A stretch of DNA of 64,000 bases. Source: Cloacibacillus sp. GTDB lineage: Bacteria > Synergistota > Synergistia > Synergistales > Synergistaceae. This document shows positions 50,339 through 59,479 of the stretch, piece after piece (the first letter of the stretch is position 1; each line of letters begins with the position of its first letter). The notes beneath the pieces are model-generated. The model searched no databases. It worked only from the letters and a program-made list of their open reading frames with translations, and was not told the origin of the DNA. Made by a program: the position numbers and the translations under genes. The stretch is from assembly GCF_020860125.1 (NCBI RefSeq), contig NZ_JAJBUX010000018.1, positions 11,080-75,079 of the forward strand. Direction: 5' to 3'.

Positions 50339-51808
50339 ATGGAAATGAGTTTCAGCAATAATATTCAATACATCACTGTTTTTGTGCTCTACTTTGCCTG
50401 TTTTATTGGTTTTGGCGTCTATCAGGGGAGAAAGGTCTCCAATGAAGAGGATTACGCTATCGGCGGCCGTGATATCCCCGGCTGGGCCGCCGCCCTCTCC
50501 GAACGGGCCACTGGCGAGTCGTCATGGGCGCTTCTGGGGCTGCCCGGCTGGGCCTATGCCTCCGGCATGAGCTGTTTCTGGGTCCTGTTCGGCTGCGCGG
50601 TGGGGATAGCCTTCGCCTGGGCCGTTCTCGCCTACCGTATCAGACAAGTGGCGGAGGAAAAAGATGCCATTTCATTTGTCGATCTGATATCAAAGATGCA
50701 CCCCGCCATGGAGTCAAGCATAAGGACCGTCAGCTGCATGGTCATCGTGTTTTTCTTCTTCTTTTACATCGGCGCCCAGCTTCTCGGAGGAGGAAAGGTA
50801 TTTAACGTCATGTTCGGTATCAGCCCCGCGACGGGTATGGTCATCACAATGCTTATCATCATCCCCTATACCATATACGGCGGTTTTAAGAGCGTCATTT
50901 ATACGGACTGTATCCAGGCGTTCCTGATGGTCTGCGCGCTCGGCATTGCTCCGATCCTTGGATTTATGGAGATCGGCGGCATGAGCGGCGTCTACGCGAA
51001 CGGAATATTCGCGGCGCTGCATAAGGCAGGCTCCTCCTATACGAATATTCTGGGCGGCGGCAGCGGCTGGGCGATGTTCGCCGGAGTGCTGGGCGGCTTC
51101 GCCTATGTCTTCGGCTATTTAGGCGGCATGCCGCAGCTTACGATGCGTTTTATGGCGATCAAGGATTTTAAAAACACGATCACCGCGCGTAATATCGGTA
51201 TCGTCTGGACGCTGATCGCCTACTTCGGAGCCTGTTCCATAGGCTGGCTCGGCCTTGCGATATGGGGGCCGTCCGGACTTCCAGACCCGGAATCCGTATT
51301 CCCGATGGTGATGCTGAAATTCTTCCATCCGACAATCGCCGCGCTTTTCATCGTCGCCGCCTTCGCCGCGCTCATCTCCACCGCGGACTCTCTGTTGGTA
51401 CTGGCCTCGACGGAGTTCTCCGTCAACATCGTCAAACGTTATTTCACCAAGGATTCCGATTCGCGGCAGGAGCTTAAATTCGCCAGGATCATGACGGCCC
51501 TGATGGCGGTGCTGGCTCTTGGAACTGCATATGTCGTCCCCTCCAACCTGATCTTTAAGATTATCGGCTATGTCTGGGCAGGTATCGGCGATCCCTTCTC
51601 CGTGATTATCCTGCTCACCTTCTTCTGGAAAAAGTTCAGCGCCAAGGGGGCCTTCGCGGTGGTCTGCGTCGGGATGCCCTTTACGATCTTCTGGGTGATG
51701 TCCGGCCTAGACGCGAAGGTGATCCCCGCGCTCTTTATGTCATTCGCGGTGAGCCTCGCCGTAGGAATCGCCGCCTCCATCATCTGGCCGAACAAGGTTG
51801 CTGCCTAG
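50339..51808 (+). CDS. Sodium:solute symporter (SSS family)
   Basis: The 489-aa protein has about 13 membrane helices of the PutP/PanF type: GGRDIPGWAAALSERATGESSWALLGLPGWAYASG, YGGFKSVIYTDCIQAFLM and ADSLLVLASTEFSVNIVKRY, the last two including Na+-site and family signatures. Close to proline or pantothenate carriers; with the ureohydrolase next door it may take up an amino acid or guanidino compound. GGAGG at 50326-50330 is 8 nt before the ATG at 50339, so the TTG at 50333 is not preferred. Confidence 0.9.
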   Translation: MEMSFSNNIQYITVFVLYFACFIGFGVYQGRKVSNEEDYAIGGRDIPGWAAALSERATGESSWALLGLPGWAYASGMSCFWVLFGCAVGIAFAWAVLAYRIRQVAEEKDAISFVDLISKMHPAMESSIRTVSCMVIVFFFFFYIGAQLLGGGKVFNVMFGISPATGMVITMLIIIPYTIYGGFKSVIYTDCIQAFLMVCALGIAPILGFMEIGGMSGVYANGIFAALHKAGSSYTNILGGGSGWAMFAGVLGGFAYVFGYLGGMPQLTMRFMAIKDFKNTITARNIGIVWTLIAYFGACSIGWLGLAIWGPSGLPDPESVFPMVMLKFFHPTIAALFIVAAFAALISTADSLLVLASTEFSVNIVKRYFTKDSDSRQELKFARIMTALMAVLALGTAYVVPSNLIFKIIGYVWAGIGDPFSVIILLTFFWKKFSAKGAFAVVCVGMPFTIFWVMSGLDAKVIPALFMSFAVSLAVGIAASIIWPNKVAA

Positions 51809-51844
51809 GCAGATAAAACATAATACAAACGATAAAGGAGAAAT

Positions 51845-52789
51845 ATGAAGATGAATATCGCCGCTGTAAAAGAAAACCCCGCGAAAAAATATGGAATACT
51901 TGGCGTTCCCTGGGATGAGGACGCCTCGCACGGTCGTCCCGGTTCGCGTTTCGCGCCGGAGTCGATAAGAAAAAACGCCTCCTGGATATTCGACCGCATA
52001 ATCGACAACAAGGTCATGGATCTTGAAGAGTTCCGGCTGATCGACTTTTGCGACGCCGAGGTGAAGGATTTCGGCGACGTGGAGATCTGCTCATACGACC
52101 ATTTTGAAACGAAGAAGCGTATCGAAAATAGGTGCCGCGAGCTGCATCAGGCGAAGTACATACCGGTGCTTCTCGGAGGCGACTGCTCGATAACCTGGCC
52201 TCAGATAAAGGCGCTGCATGACAGCGTTAAGGGCAAGGTCGGGATAGTGCATTTTGACGGACACCTCGACCTGCTGGATTCCACCCCGATACAGGGGGAA
52301 TTTTCGCACAGCAGTTCGATAAGGCGCGCGATAGAGCTGCTGCCGCGGGTGGATTCGAGGAACGTGGTGCAGATCGGCTGTCGCGCCTATAATTATCCCG
52401 ACTACTATGAGTATATCGTGGAGAGGGGTATCACCGAGATCAGCCCGCGCGATTTCTACCGACTCGGGATAGAGGGTACCGCGAAGCTGACGCTTGAAAA
52501 GGCGGCGAGGGATACCGAGGTGATGTTCGTCACGATAGATATCGACGTGCTCGAGGGAATTTACGCCCCCGGAAGCGGCGCCAACGAGACAGGCGGCTTC
52601 AACACGTATGAGCTGCAGGAGCTGATGAAGCTGCTGGCGCCCTATACGCACTCCTTCAACGTGACCGAGGTTAATCCGCCCTTCGACCTTAAAAACGAAT
52701 TCTCTTCGATCGCCGCTGCGAAGCTGATGTTTGACTTCCTCGTCCATAACTACCGGCCTACGGAGCGCGCAGCCAAAATAATGGACTGA
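51845..52789 (+). CDS. Ureohydrolase (arginase/agmatinase family) with altered metal site
   Basis: Enzymes of this fold split guanidino compounds to urea and an amine at a two-Mn centre. The 314-aa protein keeps most of the plan: GVPWDEDASHGRPGSRFAPESIR at the N-terminus, HFDGHLDLLD (D138, H140, D142), and TIDIDVLEGIYAPGSGANETGG. The first metal motif, normally GGDHS, reads GGDCS (C114 for His), and the usual DP after DID is replaced by EG. It may use another metal or substrate. AAAGGAG precedes the ATG. Next to an SSS symporter and a nitrilase-family enzyme. Confidence 0.88.
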   Translation: MKMNIAAVKENPAKKYGILGVPWDEDASHGRPGSRFAPESIRKNASWIFDRIIDNKVMDLEEFRLIDFCDAEVKDFGDVEICSYDHFETKKRIENRCRELHQAKYIPVLLGGDCSITWPQIKALHDSVKGKVGIVHFDGHLDLLDSTPIQGEFSHSSSIRRAIELLPRVDSRNVVQIGCRAYNYPDYYEYIVERGITEISPRDFYRLGIEGTAKLTLEKAARDTEVMFVTIDIDVLEGIYAPGSGANETGGFNTYELQELMKLLAPYTHSFNVTEVNPPFDLKNEFSSIAAAKLMFDFLVHNYRPTERAAKIMD

Positions 52790-52886
52790 CCTCATCGGGC
52801 AAATATCTGAACTAAGAGGGCAGGCATGATAACTTCATGTCTGCCTTTAAAAGGTTATAATACTAAGGTATATGGAGGTGTTGGGA

Positions 52887-53729
52887 ATGGAAGGATGGAA
52901 AATTACTCTGGCGCAGCTGGCTCCCACTTTGACGGAGGTGCGGAAAAACGCCGGGAGGGCTCTTGAAGTTATGTACGAGAGCGCTAGGCGCGGCAGCGGT
53001 CTCATCGTACTGCCGGAGCTTTATCTCTCCGGTTATGCCGTCTCCGGGTTTATCAAGAGCGAGGCGGAGAAAAGAGCTCTGCGGGCGGATGTGGCGGAGG
53101 GGCTTTCAATGCTGCGCGAGGGCGGTAAAAAGTCAAAGACGGACATTCTGGTCAGCTATCCGCTCTTTGAAGAGGGGGCGGAGAGGCCCTATATAGCGCT
53201 TGAATATATCGCCGGCGGGGAGACTCTCGCGCTGCACCGCAAAATAAATCTCTGCAACTATGCCCAATACACCGAACATCTTAATTTCACTGCGGGAGAT
53301 GAGGTCGTCGTAGCAAAGTCTGAGCGGGGAAATGCTGGACTATTTGTTTGTGAGGATCTGTGGCATGTTACAAACGCCATCTTTGCCGTGAAGCTTGGAG
53401 CCGAAGTCCTTTTCTATCCATCCGCGGCGACGGTGCTCGAGAGGGGCGCCGCGCCGGGATGCCTCCGTAACTGGCAGCGTCTCACGGTTGGCACCGCTTT
53501 TTCACAGACGAGCTACGTCGTCTGCTGTAATCAGGCGGCCGGCGGAGGCGAGTATTATTTTGGGGGATCGCATGTGGTCGCCCCGGACGGCGAACTGCTT
53601 TTGCAGCTGCCGTTTTTCGAGGAGGCGGTCGCCGATGTCGTGCTTGACGGGAAACTGCTGCGCGAGGTCAGGGAGATGAGGCCCCTGGTCGCGAACGAGC
53701 GGTTGGATATCTACCGAAAATACATTTAA
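52887..53729 (+). CDS. Nitrilase-superfamily amidohydrolase
   Basis: Carbon-nitrogen hydrolase acting on an amide, N-carbamoyl compound or nitrile. The 280-aa protein has the catalytic triad E44 (LPELYLSGY), K119 (HRKINL) and C155 (FVCEDLWH), plus a second Glu region near 131. N-carbamoylputrescine amidase and NAD+ synthetase amidase domains are relatives; the FVCEDLWH block resembles the latter. GGAGG is 8 nt before the ATG at 52887; the ATG at 52872 overlaps that site. It lies 12 nt upstream of a PucR-type regulator. Confidence 0.9.
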   Translation: MEGWKITLAQLAPTLTEVRKNAGRALEVMYESARRGSGLIVLPELYLSGYAVSGFIKSEAEKRALRADVAEGLSMLREGGKKSKTDILVSYPLFEEGAERPYIALEYIAGGETLALHRKINLCNYAQYTEHLNFTAGDEVVVAKSERGNAGLFVCEDLWHVTNAIFAVKLGAEVLFYPSAATVLERGAAPGCLRNWQRLTVGTAFSQTSYVVCCNQAAGGGEYYFGGSHVVAPDGELLLQLPFFEEAVADVVLDGKLLREVREMRPLVANERLDIYRKYI

Positions 53730-53741
53730 GGGGTCCGCGAG

Positions 53742-54899
53742 ATGGACGAAAGAGGCTTTTTTCAGTTTCTCGTAGACGTGGCCCTGACAGCCGATTCCTT
53801 TCAGGAGCTTCTGCGGAAGATTGCGGAAAACCTCAAAAGCCCCGCCTGCTTTAAGGATGCTAACGGCACCATCTATATTGAGTCCGACGACCACGTCTTT
53901 AGCGAACAGGTCGGGGCCTATCCGCTGGAGGAGCTGCGGCAGCGTTATTTTATTGAAAAGATAAGGGACGGCGAGCGGCTGCTCGGGCATTTCCTGCTGC
54001 CTAAAGATTACGCCGCGGATATTGACGGGCGCATAGACTCCGCGGTGCTCTCCATACGCGTCTACTGCGCGAGGAAACGGGCGGAGAGCGAGCGGCGCCA
54101 GTCGGCGGAGTCAGATGTATTGCAGCGTTTTCTCACGGGAAAGCTGCGTCTTGAGAGGGCGGCGGCGGAATTCAAGGAGCGTCCCTTCCCCCTGGAGAGG
54201 GGCAGCATGGTCGCGGTGATCGGCTACGGTAAGAGCCAGCGCGACAGATCGCTGAAAGAGTCCGAGGCGCTGAGCGCGATAGACGAGAAGTTTGGCCGTT
54301 TTTTCAAGCGCTATGTGGCCTGGCATGAGAGAAAAAAGATCGTCATCGCCTTCACGCCGCAGTTTCCCATGGACGAGGGCGCGGCCTGCGACTTTATCGA
54401 ATATACTATCGAAAATATAAAAAAACGGGACGAGACGGGAGAGATGTTTGAAAATCTCCGCATCGGTTTCGGCTCGATAAAAAATGACACCGAGGATCTG
54501 CCGAAAAGTTACGAGGAGGCGGAGATGGCTTTTCGCGTCGCCTGTCTTCTGAGCGGTGGCGGGGAGTGGTGCCGGGCCTGGCGTTCGCTTGGGGCAATGC
54601 GGCTTCTCATGCTCTTTGCCGGTCATCCCGAAACCGACAGATTTGTGGAGTCCGTGCTGGGAAAGCTTATCACGGAGAGTCCAAAGGGTGAATATGAGAA
54701 CCTTTTGGATACCTTGGAGTGCATAGAAAAAAATTCATGGAATCTGAAACAGAGCTCCGTAGAAATGAATTTCCACTATAATACGTTAAAATATAGATAT
54801 CAAAGAATACAGGAAATTTTGGATATCGATCTGGCTTTACCGGTCAACCGGTTCAACGTGGCGCTTGCTTTGAAATTATATTCTTTGAGGGGCAGATAA
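53742..54899 (+). CDS. PucR/CdaR-type transcriptional regulator
   Basis: The 385-aa protein has an N-terminal sensory half, a GGDEF-like degenerate CdaR middle part (about 145-260), and a C-terminal PucR helix-turn-helix (LLDTLECIEKNSWNLKQSSVEMNFHYNTLKYRYQRIQEIL). Such proteins activate purine, amino-acid or sugar-acid catabolic genes in response to their substrate. It lies between the nitrilase-like gene and an M20 gene, so it probably controls this run and perhaps the opposite-strand carriers. Downstream start is 3 nt after its stop. Confidence 0.87.
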   Translation: MDERGFFQFLVDVALTADSFQELLRKIAENLKSPACFKDANGTIYIESDDHVFSEQVGAYPLEELRQRYFIEKIRDGERLLGHFLLPKDYAADIDGRIDSAVLSIRVYCARKRAESERRQSAESDVLQRFLTGKLRLERAAAEFKERPFPLERGSMVAVIGYGKSQRDRSLKESEALSAIDEKFGRFFKRYVAWHERKKIVIAFTPQFPMDEGAACDFIEYTIENIKKRDETGEMFENLRIGFGSIKNDTEDLPKSYEEAEMAFRVACLLSGGGEWCRAWRSLGAMRLLMLFAGHPETDRFVESVLGKLITESPKGEYENLLDTLECIEKNSWNLKQSSVEMNFHYNTLKYRYQRIQEILDIDLALPVNRFNVALALKLYSLRGR

Positions 54900-54902
54900 T
54901 CT

Positions 54903-56069
54903 GTGGCTGACATAAGCGAGATAAAAAACAGGGAGATAAACGAGGCGCGGGCGCTCAATATACTGCAGCAGCTGATACGCATAAGGACCCATCAGCCGCA
55001 GGGCGACGAGGCCGACGCCGTAAAATATATCCTCTCCTTGATCGGCGGCAACGAAAGGATATCCCCGCGTGTGATATCGCACGGGGCAAACAGGAGCACT
55101 CTCCTGCTGCATATCAAGGGAAGGGCGGAGCGTCCTCCGGTCCTGCTGATGGGTCACCTCGATACGATCGGGCTGGAGAGCACTCTGCGCTGGAAGCATT
55201 ATCCCTACAGCGCGGATTTTTCCGGCGGCTATGTCTTCGGCAGGGGAGCCATCAACAAGGGCGGGGCGACTGCGATGATCCTCGCGGCGGAGATACTCTC
55301 CCGCTGCGGCGAGCTTCCCTGCGATGTCTTCTTTGCCTTCACGGCGGACAACGACGAGGACGGCCTCGGGGCGAGGGCTCTCGTAGAGGGAAGTTTTCTG
55401 GAAGGTATTGGAGAGGTTATCTTTGTGCAGCCCACCGGCTGCATGATCGGTATCGCGCAGAAGGGGGTAGCCTGGGTCAGGGCTGAGGTCAGCGGGCATT
55501 ACGCCCACGCGGCCTTTCCGAAACAGAGCGCGGACGTGGTGAAACTCCTTCTCGAATACCACAAAAAGCTGAATATAATGCTGCGCGGTGAGCCGCATCC
55601 CTATCTCGGTTATAACACCTGTGTCATCACTGAGCTTGAGTCAAAGGGGATAGCGCGCTATATGCTGCCCGGCAGCGCGAGAGCCTCTCTGGATATCAGG
55701 TTTCTCCCCGCGATAAACGAAAAGAAGATTCTATCGATGATCAACGGTACCGCCAAAGAATTGAATGAAAAATATCCGGAAGCCGGTTTCAAGATATGTG
55801 TGGACAATCTGCGACTGCCATGCGCGATGGACGAAAATTCCCCTCATATAAAGAGATTTGAGGATATATACAGATCGCTGGGATACAAACCAAAAAAGAC
55901 GGGGATATACTATCTCTGTGATACATCCGTCGTCGTTCCCTCCCTCGGCATTCCCTTCGCCATAATAGGGCCGGGCGAGGATATCTATCACAGCAACGAG
56001 GATGAGAAGATCGCGCTGGAAGATATAAAGAAGATGGCTAAGCTGTACTGCAATTATATAGTCTCTTAA
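54903..56069 (+). CDS. M20-family peptidase-like protein with incomplete metal site
   Basis: The 388-aa protein has the M20 fold: HLDTIG (H85, D87), a dimerisation domain (GVAWVRAEVSGHYAHAAFP), and a C-terminal GPGEDIYHSNEDEKI with the last metal His. The bridging-metal motif, usually GRGAxDxKG, reads GRGAINKGG at about 113-121 and lacks the Asp. The usual catalytic Glu-Glu pair reads Asp-Glu (NDEDGLGAR). It may be inactive, use one metal or be a binding protein. GTG start; its TAA overlaps that of the convergent MFS gene in a TTAA. Confidence 0.82.
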   Translation: MADISEIKNREINEARALNILQQLIRIRTHQPQGDEADAVKYILSLIGGNERISPRVISHGANRSTLLLHIKGRAERPPVLLMGHLDTIGLESTLRWKHYPYSADFSGGYVFGRGAINKGGATAMILAAEILSRCGELPCDVFFAFTADNDEDGLGARALVEGSFLEGIGEVIFVQPTGCMIGIAQKGVAWVRAEVSGHYAHAAFPKQSADVVKLLLEYHKKLNIMLRGEPHPYLGYNTCVITELESKGIARYMLPGSARASLDIRFLPAINEKKILSMINGTAKELNEKYPEAGFKICVDNLRLPCAMDENSPHIKRFEDIYRSLGYKPKKTGIYYLCDTSVVVPSLGIPFAIIGPGEDIYHSNEDEKIALEDIKKMAKLYCNYIVS

Positions 56070-57274
56070 CGCCGGTATACCCGCGGACTCAGTGGTACAA
56101 GAGCCGCCGCGGCGAGGAATACCGCGCCGTAGAGCAGGCGGTAGGCTCCAGCCGCGTCGCCCGCTAGCCGGATGAGGAATTCCATGATGATCGGCGTAAT
56201 GAAGAACTGACTGGAATAGAGCAGGCCGAAGAGGACGGCGAGGCGCGTCACATAGCGCCGTCCCCCAAGGTCTATCGTCAGACACATAAAGGCCGGATAA
56301 CCGAAGCCCATCGCGAGGCCGAAGGTAAAGCCGCAGAGCATCAGCATCGCAGGGGTGGAGACGAAGGTCATCGTGAACATCATCGCCGCCGTTACCGTAG
56401 TCGATACCGGCGCGCACAGCTTGCGCGGCAGCCGGTCGATGAGATGTCCGAAAATAATCCTGAACAACAGCGCCGTTCCCGCCGAGACGCTGAAGAAGTA
56501 GGAGGCGGCGACGCCTCGTTCCTGCGCCAGCTGCACAAAGCGCAGCTGCCCCGCGTCGGTGAGAGCGAATAGCATGGCTGAGATAATGAAAAAGATTATC
56601 TGCGGTCTCTTGAGCAGTACAAGATAAGAGGCCTTCTCCTCCGTTTCTCCGTACGCGTGTGTGGCTGCGTTCTCGGCGGGGAGCGGTGGCAGGCGCCTTA
56701 TGGCGGCGATGCCGGCTGTCACCAGCAGCGGAAAGAAAAATATATAGCTTTTGAAAAAGCCCTCTGAGATCAGGAACTCCATCGCCGGCACAACGATGAG
56801 AGAGGGCAGATTGTAGGCGGTGGAGATCAGCCCGATGCTGCGGCCGCGGATATTTTCAGGTATAAACTGCCGCTCATAGGCCGTCATCATGATGCCGACG
56901 ATCCCGAAGCCGGCGCCGGCGACGGCGCGCCACAGGATCACGCTCTTCACCATTCCCGCAAAGAGCGCGACGCCCGCCGCGCTGACGAAGAAACAGCCGT
57001 AGCCGAAACGTATCAGGCTGCGGCCTCCGAAGCGCTGTTCCGCTATCGGGATAAAGGGGCGCAGCGAGAAAGAGACCCCGTAGCACACCCCCATGACTAC
57101 GCCGCCTAGCTCTCCCGCGGAGATTCCGATTCCCGCGAGGTAGGGAAGCATGAAGTAATAGCCGCTCTCAAGCGCGGTGCTGATAAAGGTGATACAGAAA
57201 AACAGCAGTATATAACCCCACGCCGAGGCTGGGATGCTGGGATTATCTCTTGTCGGTGAGACGTACTTCGGCAT
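56066..57274 (-). CDS. MFS transporter, copy 1 of a local paralogue pair
   Basis: The 402-aa protein has about 12 membrane helices (YILLFFCITFISTALESGYYFMLPYLAGIGIS; GGVVMGVCYGVSFSLRPFIPIAEQRFGG; GFGIVGIMMTAYERQFIPENIRGRSIGLISTAYNLPSL). GGAGG lies 7 nt upstream of the ATG. It is clearly paralogous over its length to the protein encoded at 58274-59479, with proC between them. Substrate unknown; the setting suggests an amino acid, peptide or efflux role. Confidence 0.88.
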   Translation of the reverse strand: MPKYVSPTRDNPSIPASAWGYILLFFCITFISTALESGYYFMLPYLAGIGISAGELGGVVMGVCYGVSFSLRPFIPIAEQRFGGRSLIRFGYGCFFVSAAGVALFAGMVKSVILWRAVAGAGFGIVGIMMTAYERQFIPENIRGRSIGLISTAYNLPSLIVVPAMEFLISEGFFKSYIFFFPLLVTAGIAAIRRLPPLPAENAATHAYGETEEKASYLVLLKRPQIIFFIISAMLFALTDAGQLRFVQLAQERGVAASYFFSVSAGTALLFRIIFGHLIDRLPRKLCAPVSTTVTAAMMFTMTFVSTPAMLMLCGFTFGLAMGFGYPAFMCLTIDLGGRRYVTRLAVLFGLLYSSQFFITPIIMEFLIRLAGDAAGAYRLLYGAVFLAAAALVPLSPRVYRR

Positions 57275-57384
57275 AAATATCCCTCCGCGGAAATCAATCT
57301 TACGATTAACAAGGATACAGGGAGATTGTAACGTTACAGGGTAATTAATGCCACAGTAAAGTTTTATTTTGTTTGAATAAAACG

Positions 57385-57420
57385 GGCTCCGCTCTCCCGC
57401 CGTAGCGGGAGAGCGGAGCC
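57385..57420 (-). terminator. Intrinsic terminator after proC
   Basis: A perfect 16-bp stem, GGCTCCGCTCTCCCGC, with a 4-nt loop. On the - strand it is followed by CGTTTTATT. It closes the alsT-ppnP-dipeptidase-MFS-proC run. Confidence 0.85.
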
Positions 57421-57454
57421 TGTCTGCTAAATCGACGTCGTACCTTATACCTTA

Positions 57455-58270
57455 TTATTTATCAAGCATTTCCAGAATGCCGTCGCTGTAAGCCTTGGTG
57501 CGCAGAAATCCCTCTTCGTAGCACTCCTTCACCATGGCCTTGAAGGCGTTCTGCTCGAGGTTGTATAGCTGGCGCACGGAGATGCCGCCGGGGGTGCTGG
57601 TCTCCGCGAGCAGTCCGCTGATGTTGTCGATATTGTTCTCCCACACCTTGAGGCAGCCCTCTACGGTACCGAAGGCCATCTTAGCCGCCGTCTTGTGGTC
57701 GATGCCTAGCAGCAGCGCCGACTCGACGATGCCCTGGAAAAAGGCGTAAACGGGCGCTGGGCCGGTGAGCGAGGTTATCGCGTTGATCTTATCCTCACCG
57801 AGGGCGAGACAGGTGCCCATCGCGCCGAAGATCTTCATCAGATCGGCCCTCTGGGACTCACTTACCTTGGAGTTGAAGGCGACGGCGATGACGCCGTGGC
57901 CGATCCTGCTCGGCGGGTTGGGCAGGGCGCGCGCCACCGCCGCGCCGGGAACGTTGTTTTCGTAAAGCGCCATGGGGATTCCGGAAGAGATGGAGACGAT
58001 TGTCTTCCCCGTGAAGTCGTAACCGCCGAGAGTTTTCGCCATATCGATGGCGTTGTCGGAGCGCACGCACATAAAGACGTAGTCGGCGGCGGCAATCATA
58101 TCTTTAGGCTCGCAGCAGACGGTGAGGCCGTATTTCCCGCTCATATATGCGAGGCGCTCCGCGCTCACGTCATAAAGGAAGATATCCGACGGCTTGGTGA
58201 TGTTGCTCGCCGTTATCTTCTGGCTTAAAATCTCCGCGATCGCTCCTGAACCCATAAATCCTATCTTCAT
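57455..58270 (-). CDS. proC: Pyrroline-5-carboxylate reductase
   Basis: Reduces pyrroline-5-carboxylate to proline with NAD(P)H. The 271-aa protein has an N-terminal Rossmann segment MKIGFMGSGAIAEILSQKI, VARALPNPPSRIGHGVIAV, ALGEDKINAITSLTGPAPVYAFF, and the C-terminal family signature TSTPGGISVRQLYNLEQNAFKAM. In the middle of a transport and peptidase group, it may recycle ornithine-derived intermediates; relatives that act on other cyclic imines exist. 3 bp after the MFS gene upstream. Confidence 0.92.
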   Translation of the reverse strand: MKIGFMGSGAIAEILSQKITASNITKPSDIFLYDVSAERLAYMSGKYGLTVCCEPKDMIAAADYVFMCVRSDNAIDMAKTLGGYDFTGKTIVSISSGIPMALYENNVPGAAVARALPNPPSRIGHGVIAVAFNSKVSESQRADLMKIFGAMGTCLALGEDKINAITSLTGPAPVYAFFQGIVESALLLGIDHKTAAKMAFGTVEGCLKVWENNIDNISGLLAETSTPGGISVRQLYNLEQNAFKAMVKECYEEGFLRTKAYSDGILEMLDK

Positions 58271-58273
58271 TTT

Positions 58274-59479
58274 CTACCACTCCTGTATTGTATTAGTTTT
58301 TTTATAGACTTTAGCGCTAACCGGTACGATAGCGGCAGTCGCCAGTAAGACGCCTCCGTAGATTATTCTGTACGCCAGCGCGGCGCTTCCGGTCATGCCG
58401 ATAAAAAACTCCATAATCACCGGCGTCAGGAAAAAGAGGCCGGAATAGATCAGTCCGAAGACCACCGCGAGGCGGGTGACATATCTCCGGCCTCCGAGGT
58501 CCAGTATAAGACACATGAAGGCGGGATAGCCAAAGCCCATCCCGATGCCAAAGATAAAGCCGTATAGCATGAGCGCCGAGGGAGACGAGGCCGTAGTCAT
58601 CATCAGCATCATCGCCGCCGTAATGGACGTCGCTCCCGCGGCGCAGATCTTGCGGGGCAGGAGGTCGATCAGTTTCCCGCAGAGAATGCGGAAGAGCAGC
58701 GCCGTGCCGGCCGAGACGCTGAAAAAGTATGAGGCAGCAAGTCCCAGCTCGCCGGAGAGTTGAACGAACGTAAGCTGTCCTGCGTCCGTCAGCGCGAAGA
58801 GGGCGGCCGAGGCCGCGAAGAGCGCGATCTGCGGATTACGGAGCAGTGAGATATATGAAAGCCGTGCGCCATCTTTTTCCCCCGCCACCTGGGACTCATC
58901 ATTCCCGATCTTTGGCAGCTTGCGGACGGCGGCCGTTCCCGCAGCGATCAGCAGGGGAAAGAAGAAGATATAGCAGCGGTAGAACTCTCGTGTGATGAGA
59001 AACTCCATTACGGGGACGATCACCAGCGATGGGAGGTTGTAGGCCGTCGTTATCAGCGCGATGCTGCGGCCTCTGATCTTTTCGGGGATAAACCGCCGCT
59101 CGTAAGCGGTGAGAGAGACCCCGACCATACTCAGCCCGAGGCCGAATATCCCGCGCCAGGCGATAACGGAGCCCATTGCCCCCGAAAAGAGCGCCACCCC
59201 GGCGGCGCTGATGAAAAAGCAGGCGTAGCCTCCCCAGAGCATCTTGTCGTCGCCGAGGCGCTGCTCGAAGAGTGGGACGAGGGGGCGGGAGAAGAATGAG
59301 ACGCCGTAGCATATCCCCATAGCTACGCCCCCGAGCGCGCCGAGGGAAATGCCTCGGCCCTCAAGATAGGGGAGCAGAAAATAATAGCCGCTCTCCATGG
59401 AGGCGCTGATAAAGGTGATAGAGAAAAATATGAGAATATAACCGAGTTCCGGGCTTAATATTTTCTTCGTCCCGTTCAT
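58274..59479 (-). CDS. MFS transporter, copy 2 of a local paralogue pair
   Basis: The 401-aa, 12-helix protein is closely related to the one at 56066-57274 (shared ITFIS..ESGYYF.LPYL, GICYGVSF, TAYERRFIPEKIRGRSIALITTAYNLPSLVIVPVMEFLI). Its start overlaps the stop of the dipeptidase gene (59476-59479), so the two are translationally coupled, which hints that it may carry the dipeptidase substrate or product. Substrate unknown. Confidence 0.88.
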   Translation of the reverse strand: MNGTKKILSPELGYILIFFSITFISASMESGYYFLLPYLEGRGISLGALGGVAMGICYGVSFFSRPLVPLFEQRLGDDKMLWGGYACFFISAAGVALFSGAMGSVIAWRGIFGLGLSMVGVSLTAYERRFIPEKIRGRSIALITTAYNLPSLVIVPVMEFLITREFYRCYIFFFPLLIAAGTAAVRKLPKIGNDESQVAGEKDGARLSYISLLRNPQIALFAASAALFALTDAGQLTFVQLSGELGLAASYFFSVSAGTALLFRILCGKLIDLLPRKICAAGATSITAAMMLMMTTASSPSALMLYGFIFGIGMGFGYPAFMCLILDLGGRRYVTRLAVVFGLIYSGLFFLTPVIMEFFIGMTGSAALAYRIIYGGVLLATAAIVPVSAKVYKKTNTIQEW

